The position numbers and the translations under genes were made by a program. A model generated the notes under the pieces. It was not told the origin of the DNA, did not search any database, and saw nothing but the letters and a program-made list of their open reading frames with translations. 64,000 bases of DNA from Closterium sp. NIES-65 (Eukaryota > Streptophyta > Zygnematophyceae > Desmidiales > Closteriaceae). Where the stretch lies: contig CANXME010000803.1 in the NCBI GenBank assembly GCA_948144175.1, positions 992,001 through 1,056,000 of the forward strand, in the 5' to 3' direction. Positions 31,777 through 41,060 of this stretch are shown here, in pieces (position 1 is the stretch's first letter; the number at the start of each line of letters is the position of its first letter).

Positions 31777-32505
31777 GAGTTTAGGCGTAGGGATGAGGAG
31801 TCACTACCGACGGTTAATGAACCTGGCGGAAGACGTGGCATGTACGGACAGCAGCATGATCATCAGTAAGTTTCGGAACGGGTTAGACACGGGACTGGCA
31901 GGAGGGGTGAGAATGAGAGTTTATGAGCTAGGGTCGGAGGCATCACCTTTATGAGCTAGGGGCGGAGGCATCACCAGAAGAAGTGTTCGAGTTAGCGGAA
32001 AGGGTGGAGCTGGCACAGAGAAAATAAGAGGTGTACCTGCCAAGAGCAACAGAGAGGAAGAATCCTGCTTGGGCAGCAGCGATGGTGCCTAAGACAGGAG
32101 GAAGGGAGGAAGGACGGCAGGAGAGAGGAGCTGAGACACGCACCTGTCATCGGTGAAAGCAGCCGGGGCACTTGATGAGGAACTGCAGGAATTGCGACAC
32201 CTGCGGGAAGCCGGGACACCGACGCAAGGATTGCCCAGATGCACTGACCTGCGAGGTGTGCGGGAAGTGGGGGCATAGGGGCAAAGACTGATACCAGCGC
32301 TCGGGAGGACAGCGAAGGACGCCGGAGGAGATAAAAGGTCAAATCGGCAAGCTGCAGGCACAACTGCAGGCATTGGGTGGAAAGCCAAAGAAAGAAGCAG
32401 GACTGTATGCGAGGGAAGACGATGATGAGGCGGAGGCGATAGAAGAGCCAAATCCAGGGTAACAGTTCATGGTGCTGCACAGCAAAGAGGACCTGGGCCT
32501 GCGTA
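31777..32505 (+). pseudogene. gypsy G2 Gag tail with three zinc knuckles
   Basis: Degenerate, with several stops. At 32145-32292 there are three CCHC units in a row: CHR-X-KQPGHLMRNC (second Cys now a TGA stop), CDTCGKPGHRRKDC, and CEVCGKWGHRGKD with the last Cys also a TGA. A coiled-coil-like stretch (QIGKLQAQLQALG) and an acidic tail follow, with a TAA near 32461 (probable CAA). Three knuckles in a Gag is more than the usual one or two. Confidence 0.75.
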
Positions 32506-33165
32506 GTGGGGGCAGAGACGGACGGAAGGAACACGTTGAAAGAGAGAAGGTGGCCAGTGAGCGACAAAGAGGAACAGCGGGACAGAACAGAGGAGCCTAG
32601 CCGCCACCCAAAAGACAGACTGACAAGTCAGGCCACGGTGCTAATGTTGGAGCCAGGAGCAGTGATGGTGGGAGGAGAAAAAGCCAAGTCAGCCATACTG
32701 GATACTGGAGCACAGAGCGTCATACTGGGTAAGCAGATGGCACAGAAGCTAGGACTGACAGGGCCAGGACAGAGTGTGAAGAAAGGGATGCTGGTGATGA
32801 CAGCAGAGGGAGGCGAGCCTAAGTGGTTACCCTGCACGAAAACACCCATAGAAGTGACACTACTGCCATGACAGGAAGGGCAGACTTGTCTCCAAGTGCC
32901 ATGCGGTATATCGGAGTCGGAAGACTTCGATGTACTGCTTGGGACGGATCTGATATGGGGCGTGGGCATGACCATCTGCACATGGAAGGAGCGGGTGCAG
33001 TTCCGGAAGCAGTACTGGATAAAGAGTTGTGAGGTGAGGGAGCTACTGGTGCAGTTTGTGAGACAGGAACCTAAGAGGGCATACGCGGTAGGTGAGGCAG
33101 GGAGAAAAGAAGCGGGAAGAGCGGGGCTGATCGGCAAGGCAGCGGCGGTAGGCGGATGGCAAGAA
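32506..33165 (+). pseudogene. gypsy G2 aspartic protease
   Basis: Retropepsin with active site AILDTGAQSVILG (Asp at 32701-32703) and the C-terminal motif FDVLLGTDLIWG near 32929. A TGA near 32869 separates the two parts (CGA or TGG to TGA). Downstream, in the same frame as the second part, a 60-residue basic linker leads straight into the methyltransferase domain. Confidence 0.85.
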
Positions 33166-33600
33166 CCGATACAGCTGGTAAAACTGTTCGGAGGCATCGG
33201 TGCAGGCCTGGCAGCAGTAGTGAAGGCAGGGATAGTGGTGAAGGAGTGGGTGTACGTAGAGAAGAACGAGAATGCCAGGAAGATGGCAGAACACCACGCC
33301 CGAATGCCCTAGAGGGAGAATCCTGAGCTGCTAGAGGCAAAGGTAATAGACAGAGCAATGCGGAGGACAGTGAATGATATGAGGGAGATTGCACCAAAAA
33401 TGGTGGGAGATTGGGGACAGGTGGACCTGCTGGTGGCAGGATGGGAGTGCCAAGGGGAATCAAGGGCCGGAAAGGGAAGAGGGATGGAGGACCCCCGAGG
33501 AGCGATGCTGCTGGATCTACTGCGCATCATGGACTCGATCAAGGAGAGACAGGAGAAGTTGGCATGCCTTTGCCTTTACGCTACAAGAGCCGGGGAAATT
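33166..33600 (+). pseudogene. C5 cytosine DNA methyltransferase domain inside gypsy G2 (N-terminal half)
   Basis: In frame with the end of the protease. Motifs in the order expected of C5 cytosine methyltransferases: motif I LVKLFGGIGAG (SAM binding, 33178-33207); motif II YVEKNENA (33253-33276); DMREI (33376-33390) at the motif III position; motif IV DLLVAGWECQG (33424-33456) with the catalytic Cys at 33448-33450, where families usually have PCQ or PCN; then SRAGKG and MEDPRGAMLLDLLRI (33484-33528), as in motif V. A TAG at 33310 interrupts it. Motifs VI-X and the target-recognition region are absent: after SIKERQEKLA the frame slips and gypsy RT begins (about 33600). In life it would methylate cytosines, perhaps the element's own DNA; this copy is dead. 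Methyltransferase-carrying gypsy elements have been reported from charophyte algae. Confidence 0.85.
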
Positions 33601-34828
33601 TACAGTGAAGGAGATGGAGCTCAAGCTGACCACAAATGAGCTGGTGTTCCAGAGGAAGAGGCGGATGGCCCCAAGGGACAAGGATGTCTGCAGGGAAAAA
33701 TGCAAGGAGCTGCTTGAAGCAGGCCTGATCCAGAGGTAGGAATCGGAATTTGCCATGCCTATAGTGATAGCTGCAAGGAAGGATCTTACGAGGGAGGTGC
33801 TGAGCAGGCGCATGTGTGGGGACTGCCAAGCGTTGAACAAGCTGACCGAGCCTGACAGGTACCCCATGCCAACAGCAGAAGAGATCTTCGACAAACTAGG
33901 GGAGGGGGAGATATTTAGCACATTAGATCTCCGGCAGGGCTTCAATCAGATCCGGATCAAGAAGGAGGATGTGCACAAGACAACATTTCACGGGACAGAT
34001 GGTTTGTATGAGTAGCTGTTCATGCCATTCGGGCTACGAAACGCGTCAGCCATATTTCAACGCGTGATGGACAGTGTGCTGCAGGGGCTGGAGTGTGCGC
34101 CATGCTACGTAGATGACGTGGTCATCTTCAGCAAAACGGAGGAGGAGCATGTGAGAGATGTGGAACGTACCTTGGAGGCGCTGGCAGCGGCAGGACTGAC
34201 CTGCCACCCAAAGAAGTGTCGGTGGGGGGAGACGATAGTGCAGTATCTGGGGTATGAGGTGAGGGGAGGCCAGATGGGGATCCATAAGGCTAAAGTCGCG
34301 GTGCTGGACCGACTACAACAGCCCAAGGACAGGAGCGGACTGCGGGCGGTACTGGGCTTTCTCAGCTATTACCGACGCTTTGTGCCCAATTTCAGCAAGC
34401 GAGCAGTGGCGCTGAACTCTCTGTTGAAGGAGGACAAGAAGTGGGAGTGGGGAGCAGAGTAGGAAGGGGCGTTGAGGGACTTAATGGAAGCAGTACAGAC
34501 AGCGACAGTACTGCAAATGCCACATGCAGACAAGCCCTTTGCCCTATACACTGACTGGAGCAGCCAGGGCATGGGTGCAATCCTCTGCCAGGAGCTAGAT
34601 GGGGAAGAGAGAGTAGTGGCATATGCAAGTAGGAGCTGCAACCCGGCGGAGGCAAAGTACAGCTCGTACCACGAGGAAGGGCTAGCAGCCGTATGGGCGG
34701 TGAAGTACTTTAGGGTGTATCTGCAGGGCAGGGAATTTACCTTAATCACTGACCATCAGCCGCTGCAGTGGTTGATGACACACCAGGGGTTGACGGAGAG
34801 AAACGCGCGCTGGGCGGTCACGCTATAG
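33600..34828 (+). pseudogene. gypsy G2 reverse transcriptase and RNase H
   Basis: RT N-terminus (FTVKEMELKLTTNELVF, ELLEAGLIQ), TAG near 33737, then CGDCQALNKLTEPDRYPMP, FSTLDLRQGFNQI, TAG at 34013 (a Trp position, TGG to TAG), MPFGLRNASAIFQ, catalytic CYVDDVVIFS (about 34105), LGFLSYYRRFVPNF, TAG at 34460 (probable CAG), RNase H FALYTDWSSQGMGAIL, SSYHEEGLAAVWAV, LITDHQPLQWL, and TAG at 34826 (probable CAG; EYDFKIRHMPG follows). The frame is otherwise continuous, so the decay is mostly point nonsense. Confidence 0.88.
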
Positions 34829-36272
34829 GAATATGACTTCAAGATACGGCACATGCCAGGGAAGACACTACAGCATGTAGACGGACTCTCAAGGAACCCG
34901 CCAACAACAGAACCAGTGCATATGCTGATGATGCTGGCCAAGCAGGAGGAGGTGGCTGTAGCAGTGAAGCAGAGAGGGCCGCAGGACATATGGGAGGATC
35001 CGGTGGCATCGCGGTGGATCAGAGGGGAGACGGAGGCAAATGAGCAAGTGTCAGACAGGGTAAGGGCACGAGGACATCATTACCGATGGTACCAAGGACA
35101 GCTGCAGCTGCAGTCGGTGGACGGGTGGAAGCTGGTGCTTGCACCACAGGAAAGAGAGGGTGTGATTGAGGAAGTGCACATGAAATTGGGGCATTTCGGG
35201 CATGAGCGCACAACTCAGCTGCTGAAAACAGGTTGGTGGTGGCAGGGAATGGGGAAACAGGTCAAGGAATGGGTGAGCGGATGCGAGGGCTGTCGGAGGA
35301 GCAAGGCCAGTTTGATGCAGGCGAAGCAGGAGCTGCAGTCATTGCCGATCAGAGGGCTGGGGTTTAGGTGGTCATTGGAATTAGCTGGCGAGCTGCCGCT
35401 GAGTAGAGGAGGGAAACGGTACATCTTGATCATGGTGGAACACGCTAGCAAGTGGCTGGAGGTCTACGCGATTCCAAGCAAAGGGTTAGGGCGTTTAATG
35501 GGCAGGTGTTATGCAGATTTGGGGCACCCGGGGAAGTCCTTACTGACCAGGGAACAGAGTTCAAGGGGGAATTTCAAGCACTGCTAGATGAGGCGAAGGT
35601 GACACACAGGCAGGCGTCCAGGTATCACCCCAGAGTGATGGACTGACGGAGCGCCTGATGCAGACCTTGAAGAGGAACCTGAGGGCGTATGGGGAGAAGC
35701 GGAAGAGGGACTGGGATGAGGAACTAGACTGGATTGCAGCAAGGTATAGGTTCGGAAAGCATGCGTCGCTGAAAGACTACTCCCCCTACAGTCTGCTGTT
35801 TGGGAAAGAGCCGATCCTACCTGTGGGAGCGCCAAGGGTGCTCACGGAAGTGGTGAGCGTGAAAGGGGCAGAACAGTGGGTCGCACTGGCAGAAGCAAGG
35901 GCAAGGTGCATGCGTGAGATGCTCCCTGCAGCGCTCGAGAACCTACACACGGCACAGCTGCGGGATGCACATCGATATGAGCAGCTGCAACAGCAGGGGG
36001 GAGGGAAATCTAAGCTAGCCGTAACGGAGGGACAACAAGTGTACCTGCGCAGGGCAAGGACGGACACGTTGGACGTCGGGTTGGGGACAGAGAGGTGGAA
36101 GGTGAAGGAAGTAAGGGGATCAGGGGTGCTGGTGTTGGAGAATGAGAGGGGTGAGCATACGGTGGATCACCAGACGAACACGGCGGCAGTGAAGGAGCGG
36201 GGACTTCAGCAGGAAGGTCCTGTGACACGTGCACGGGCAGCCCGAGCACAGGAGGGGGCAGGAAGTGGCTGA
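34829..36272 (+). pseudogene. gypsy G2 integrase
   Basis: Begins with the end of RNase H (ADGLSRNP type, here HVDGLSRNP), then the integrase zinc domain (HMKLGHFGHERTTQLL ... CEGCRRSKAS) and core. The first catalytic position reads SLELAGELP, with Glu where Asp is usual; then VLTDQGTEFKGEF (about 35535 onward, reached by a frame change) and YHPQSDGLTERLMQ (about 35625; a base lost near 35633 shifts the frame). The C-terminal part (SPYSLLFGKEPILP, VYLRRARTDTLDVG) ends at a TGA at 36270. No chromodomain seen. Confidence 0.83.
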
Positions 36273-36399
36273 GGAAGCACAGACTATACAAGGTGGGGGA
36301 AGGCAGGTAGAAGGAAGACAGGCGTGTAAGGACAGAAGACAGAGAAGACACAAGCGGGTAAGGGACCAAGGAGAGGAGGAAAAGGGTAACTCCGACAGC

Positions 36400-36760
36400 T
36401 GTCACTGAATCTAATGGTAAGTGCATCATATTCCGGACATTCGCTAACTAAGGTGTAGAAGTGTTGTAGCAATTGTTATTCAACCTATAAGAGAGGTAGT
36501 TGGGTATTGGTAGCATTGGGGGTCGCAGGGCGCTGCGAGAGCAATTGTAGGGACATTGGGAGGCACAAAATCTGGCGAGGGCCAATCCAAGCCCCAGGCG
36601 GCTCGGGCTCAACCCATCACGCTGAGAATTGAGCGACTGGGTAGCAAAGCACAAGAAGCCTAGCGTAGCAAAGCAATCTTGTTCTATCGACTTGTAAGCT
36701 ATCATAGCTAGGTAGCTAGGCCACTCGAGGTAGCCATCCTTTGGGAGCCCGAAAATCTCA
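36400..36760 (+). repeat. gypsy G2 3' LTR
   Basis: About 361 bp, TGTCACTGAATC...GAAAATCTCA. Aligns with the split 5' LTR (17561-17719 plus 29664-29899), lacking about 34 bp. Preceded by the 3' untranslated region 36273-36399. Confidence 0.87.
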
Positions 36761-36894
36761 AGTGGCTGAGGAAGCATAGACTGTACAAGGTGTGGGAAGG
36801 CAGGTAGAAGGAAGACATGCGGGTAAGGACAGAAGACAGAGAAGACACAAGAGGGTAAGGGACCAAGGAGAGGAGGGAAAGCGTAACTCCAGCA
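36761..36894 (+). repeat. duplicated G2 3' untranslated region beyond the 3' LTR
   Basis: 36761-36890 repeats 36264-36393 (agtggctgaggaagca ... gtaactcc) at about 90%. It lies after the 3' LTR instead of before it and ends agca, after which host copia-2 F2 resumes at atggg. The inserted DNA therefore ended in non-LTR sequence, or a second LTR copy was lost exactly. Confidence 0.85.
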
Positions 36895-37215
36895 ATGGGT
36901 TGAATGGGGTGGTGTTGGGAGTGTGTGGGTAGGTTGGGGAGCAGTAGGGGATGGAGAGGTTTGCCGGGTTGATGTTGAATTTTGCAGACAAAGTCTCGGC
37001 GTACTTGGCGGCAGAGAGATGGATGACGTCTGCTCCATAGGAGGTGTTGAGTCCCAGGATTTGGGTGACATGGTCGGTTCTGGTGATTTCAATGCGGTTG
37101 CTGAGGTTTTTCTCAAACTGAGCAAGAAGCTTGGTGCTGGTGCCGGTGTACAGGAGGTCGTCCACATATGCCGTGAGAAGGATGTAATTGATGCGAAAGT
37201 GAAGGCAATACATGC
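36895..37215 (-). pseudogene. copia-2 F2 reverse transcriptase fragment
   Basis: Minus strand: RT C-terminal half with LLTAYVDDLLYTGTSTKL (catalytic YVDD), THVTQILGLN-like TDHVTQILGLNTSYG, HLSAAKYAETLSAKF, NLSIPYCSP, ending PFNP where G2 is inserted; RNase H continues at 17560. The 5' end of this fragment (GMYCLHF) abuts plus-strand copia-1 M at about 37215, so everything upstream in F2 has been lost. Confidence 0.83.
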
Positions 37216-38428
37216 AGGGGAGCCTGCACGAGCAGATCTGGTTGCGTCGCCCGCCTGGCTTCACTGGCTCTTTCCCACCTGGGACCCAGTGGCAGCTGCG
37301 TTGACCAGTCTACGGCCTGCGTCAGGCTCCACGTGAGTGGCACGACAAACTTCGCTCGACCCTTGCAGCGCTTGCCTTCTTTCCGTCATGTGCTGACCCG
37401 TCACTGTTCTTTCGCCGTGGCTCGACCCCGTTCTTTGTCCTGGTCTACGTTGACGACCTGGTGTTCGCCACTCCCGAACGACGTGCGCTGGCCTTCGTGA
37501 AGGAGGAACGGTAGAGGAGACACACTTGCACTGACCTTGGTGAGCTGCAGCACTACCTTGGCCTGCAGATCACCAGGGACAGGGCAGCTCGCACCATTAC
37601 ACTGACTCGGTCGCATATGGTCGAGCAGCTCCTAACGCGGTTTCGCTTCCCGTTTTCCAAGGTACAGCTCACCCCTCTTGCTGTGGATCATGGGCTCACG
37701 GCTCCACCTTCGGACGAGTCATTTGAGTCCAGTGGTCCATATCTTAAGCTGGTGGGTTGTCTCATGTACATGATGACCTATACTCGCCGAGACCTAGCTT
37801 ACCCTCTTAGCGTCCTTGCACGATTTGTTACGCCTGGGAGACACCGACCTTCCCACTGATACGCTGCTAAGAGGGTGGCGAAGTATGTGGCGAGTATATA
37901 AGGCATGAGACTTGTCCTTGGAGGGAAGCAGCCAGCTGCACTCACAGGTTACTCGGACTCGTCGTGGGCCGACGACGCGGAGACGCGTTGGTCTACACAG
38001 GGGTACTCCTTTAGCCTCGGGGCAGGTGCTGTTTCGTGGCAGTCGACTCGGCCGTCGTCTGTCACCGGTTCCAGCTGTGAGGCAGAGGTGTACGCTGCGG
38101 CCATGGCCGCTGAGGAGCTTTGCTGGCTGTCTTTCCTTCTCACCGACCTTGGTGAGCGGCCTCGGTCTCCCCCAGTCTTGTTCGCCGACAACGGGTCTGC
38201 CGTCCTGTTGTGTGAGGAGCCCCGATTGGTTGGGAAGGCGAAGCACATCCAGCTTCGTTACTTCCTTCTACGTGAGTTGCAGCAGCGTGGCCAGGCACTC
38301 GTACAACGTGTGGTCTCTGAGGCCAACGCTGCAGATATCTTCACCAAGTCGTTGCTGCCTTGTGATCACCAGCGTTTCTGCACCCAGCTTGGCCTTGTGC
38401 GGGCCCGTCCTCACTTGCTTACGTAGAT
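37216..38428 (+). pseudogene. copia-1 M reverse transcriptase-RNase H, 5' truncated
   Basis: Starts abruptly in RT (GSLHEQIWLRRPPGF) and carries VYVDDLVFAT (about 37441), the thumb, and RNase H (GYSDSSWADD, SSCEAEVYAA, FADNGSAVLL) to a TAG at 38426. It is a diverged subfamily of copia-1 (roughly 65-70% similar to A). Stops: TGA near 37304, TAG near 37513, TGA near 37858, TAA near 37900. No Gag, protease or integrase remains. Confidence 0.85.
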
Positions 38429-38710
38429 GCTTTATCCTTATTGTCTTGTACTCTTGCATCTCAATATATTTGCTATATACCTGCATGTGAACTGGCCTTG
38501 TGGCTCTTTTGCTTGCTCTCGGACTGTGTGGTGACTTTGAGCTCCACCCTAAGATTTGTCTTGTTCTTGTGGACTGGTCTTGTGACCCTTGCTTGTTCTT
38601 GCTGACTGGTCATGTGACCCTTGCTTGCTCTCAGACTGTGTTTGTCTATGAGACCCACCCTGAGATATGTGTTGTTTTCCACGGGATTACCGTCACCTAG
38701 ACTACGGGGG
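38429..38710 (+). promoter_or_regulatory. copia-1 M 3' untranslated region and purine tract
   Basis: Keeps family traits (CATGTGAACTGGCCTTG, TCGGACTGTGTGGTGACTTTG) and has a local duplication of the GACTGGTC(T/A)TGTGACCCTTGCTTG block (38570-38630). It ends in actacggggg before the LTR. The CCCCCA arm of the family hairpin is missing here. Confidence 0.6.
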
Positions 38711-38850
38711 TGTTTCAACATATATTCTATATGTTTTGTTTAGGTTAGTCTAGGTGGTAGATTTCTACTTCCTTGCCTGATTAGGGTTTGTTATATCTAG
38801 GGTTGTACTTCACATTTTCTATCAATTCATTCTTACCATAACAGCTCTCA
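38711..38850 (+). repeat. copia-1 M 3' LTR
   Basis: Starts TGTTTCAACATATATTC after the purine tract and includes the tagggtt(g/t) block typical of the family. The right edge, about 38850 (CTCTCA), is an estimate. Confidence 0.6.
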
Positions 38851-39415
38851 CTTGTGCTGGTGGTGCTAGCTGCTATTTCAGGCACTAGCTACAGGTCTTG
38901 CGGCTGATACAGGCGGGGCATGTACAGGCGGCTGTGAGCGAACGGGTGGCGGGGTCCTGACAGCGGGCGGCGGGGTACGTACGGGCGGAGGGGGAGTGCG
39001 CGCGGAACTAAGGGAGGAGGTCGTCACAAGTGGCGGGACTGTCGAGCTAGGGCCGCAGGGCCTACGAACGAAGGCCGCGGGGCCTGTGTTCAGCGGTCGA
39101 GCTATGGGCAGTGCACGTGTAGGGGAAACCGTCGGGCTACGGGCGATGGGGAGAGGGGAAACATGCTATGGGCGACGAGCGATGGGGGAAAACGGGCGAC
39201 GGGTTACGGGCAACGGGCGCGACGGTAAGGGCGTGGTGCAACGGGCTGCAGTCTAGTACGAGTCGCTACTACTTTGTAGCTAGATGGGTGTGCCTATGGT
39301 ATTGAGAGAAATTGCTAAGGGAAACCCTAGTAGGGTAAAACTCGGCTCTATACCATGCTAGAATATTTGAATGAATAACAATGAACAAAATAGGAAAGAT
39401 ATATGCAAGGCTAAC
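38851..39415. other. GC-rich retrotransposon debris without a gene
   Basis: Contains gcggggcc-type repeats (38930-39240) like the leader of copia-1 C in the same strand sense, so it is probably a leader remnant of a minus-strand copia-1. A sequence reading TGGTATAGAGCC on the minus strand (39344-39355) resembles a tRNA-Met primer site, and gaatgaataac at about 39369 resembles the LTR end. Gypsy G3 begins at 39416. No supported ORF. Confidence 0.45.
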
Positions 39416-39743
39416 TGTAAGGAATTTTCTCGGTATTCCTTAGCGCGCCCTGCAACATCGTGTACAGCAGCAGCCGTTGTTCGCCCGTTGCTGCTAACGG
39501 GGTTTCGCCGACTTCGCGCGCACTGTTTTCACCAAACCTCTAACTGCTGGCCTGGCCGTATCGGCCAACGCTTCGGGACTAGCCCGAACCTCGCTTCCAG
39601 CATAGCACTAGCTAGCTCGCACGCACCGCGTTACCATTTGCATGTTTCGTGTATAAATGTTTGCTCATGCCTTCGCTCACATTTTGTACTCGTTTCACAC
39701 CTTAGTGCAATTCTTGCTACTTCGATTCATTGCACCCGTAACA
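39416..39743 (+). repeat. gypsy G3 5' LTR
   Basis: 328 bp, TGTAAGGAATTTTCTCGG...CCCGTAACA. TATA-like gtataaatg near 39651. Its first part matches 44566-44628. Confidence 0.82.
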
Positions 39744-39745
39744 CT

Positions 39746-39758
39746 TGGTATTAGAGCC
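39746..39758 (+). other. primer-binding site of gypsy G3
   Basis: TGGTATTAGAGCC two bases after the LTR; one C to T difference from the initiator tRNA-Met complement. Confidence 0.85.
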
Positions 39759-39926
39759 TCTTTCTTTTCGGACCGCGCATCTCCGTACCCCATGAAATCA
39801 ACTTTTGATTTTTCACTCGAAGGGACTCACGCACCTTAGCTCCTAGGAGCCGCTGTCCTCACGTTCTCACGTAAACGCGTGCAGCCACGACTGCGCCTAG
39901 ACTAATCCGAGCCGACGTCGCTCATA

Positions 39927-41055
39927 ATGGCTGAGCATATCGATGTAGCGACTCTCACGGAGGAGCACTTGAACGGACTGCTGTGGCAAATCTGCGAAAA
40001 CTCTGAAGAAATCGCGGCGCTGACGGCAGAACGCATGTCCCTGCAAAATGACCTCGCACGAGCACAATCTCAAGCACCTGGCACTCCGATTCAGCCCTCA
40101 CCATAGACATCGCAACACAAAAGTGTGGGGCAACCCGCGAGCGTCGCAAGTGATGGCGTCGTCCGCCATGATGGAGACGACGACTACGGCACGACACACC
40201 TCGACGCGACGAATGCGGCCAGGAATCAGCCTCGAGTCACTATTTCGGTGCCGGCCGGCGAATCAACCTTACCGTCGCCGATGCCGCTGAAGCCGCAGGG
40301 TGGTCCTACCGTTCAGGCGTGGCTTTTCGTTGAACGTTTTTTTCGACGTGAAATACGTCTCGGAGGATACGACGAAGATTTGCTACGCCGTGTCGTTGCT
40401 GCGAGGACCCGCCATGGACTGGTGGTGTGTCATCGTGACGAAGCCGGTGGACTACGCGACTCTACCGACACGGGAAGGACAAACCGGACCCTGGGCGCCG
40501 TCGTATTTTGTGGAGGTGCCCTAGTATCGCACGTGGGACGCGTGGTGCGCAATTCTGCGCGCTCGTTTCGAGCCAATTGCTGCTTCAATTGCGGCGCGAC
40601 AGAGGCTCCGCACTTGGCACCAACTCGGTTCCGTCCAAGACTACGCGAGCGGGTTTATGGCGCTATGTGAGTATGTGGGATACATGCATGAGAGCGAGCG
40701 CATCGACTGCTACATCGGCGGCCTGAAGCAGGACATCGCTCAGGAAATCCAGCTTCGCGGCATCACCGATTTTCAGGAGATTCTCGCCATGGCGGAGAAA
40801 CTCGATTTCTTCCGGCGACCGAGACCGGGGTCCTATAGAAGCAGCAATTGGGGACATCGGCCTCGTGGGATGAACGAGGGCGCTACGATACGCGCCGTCG
40901 CCGCAAATGCCACTGCCACACCGTTCAAAAGGCGCTGCTTTGCGTGCAATCGGCCGGGACATCGCAAGAGCGAATGCCCGGAAAACGCTAAGGGAAAGGG
41001 GGAAGCTGAGCAGCAGAAACAGACCAAGCACCAGGGAAATGCTGGGAGTCAGTAG
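39927..41055 (+). pseudogene. gypsy G3 Gag
   Basis: ATG at 39927 (MAEHIDVATLTEEHL) with an N-terminal helical part, TAG at about 40104, an acidic Thr/Asp-rich linker, then the Gag domain in a shifted frame (LNVFFDVKYVSEDTTKI, LLRGPAMDWWCVI; TAG near 40522, probable CAG; TWDAWCAILRARFEPIAAS; DYASGFMALCEYVGYM). One CCHC zinc knuckle CFACNRPGHRKSEC (about 40939-40980). Ends TAG at 41053. Confidence 0.83.
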
Positions 41056-41060
41056 CAGAC

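Larger units (their letters stand above)
17561..36894 (+). mobile_element. gypsy G2, methyltransferase-bearing LTR retrotransposon (split by G1)
   Basis: Ty3/gypsy order: LTR, Gag with triple zinc knuckle, protease, partial C5 cytosine methyltransferase, RT, RNase H, integrase, LTR. The 5' LTR is split by gypsy G1. It is inserted in minus-strand copia-2 F2. Left flank ends GATGG and right flank starts ATGGG, giving a 4-bp duplication or a 5-bp one with a mismatch. The right end is abnormal: after the 3' LTR (36400-36760), 130 bp of the element's own 3' untranslated region is repeated (36761-36890) before F2 resumes. Confidence 0.85.

Noticed and set aside
33310-33312. Stop before the methyltransferase catalytic motif as evidence of two genes
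   Set aside because: The frame and motif order continue unchanged on both sides, and such TAG stops are common throughout G2; it is a point nonsense change.
33166-33600. Methyltransferase as an independent host gene or pseudogene inserted between elements
   Set aside because: It is in frame with the G2 protease and followed within about 100 bases by G2 RT, with no LTR, duplication or poly-A between them.
36261-36890. G2 carrying a much longer LTR that includes the repeated 130 bp
   Set aside because: The 5' LTR is not followed by this sequence, so it is not part of the LTR.
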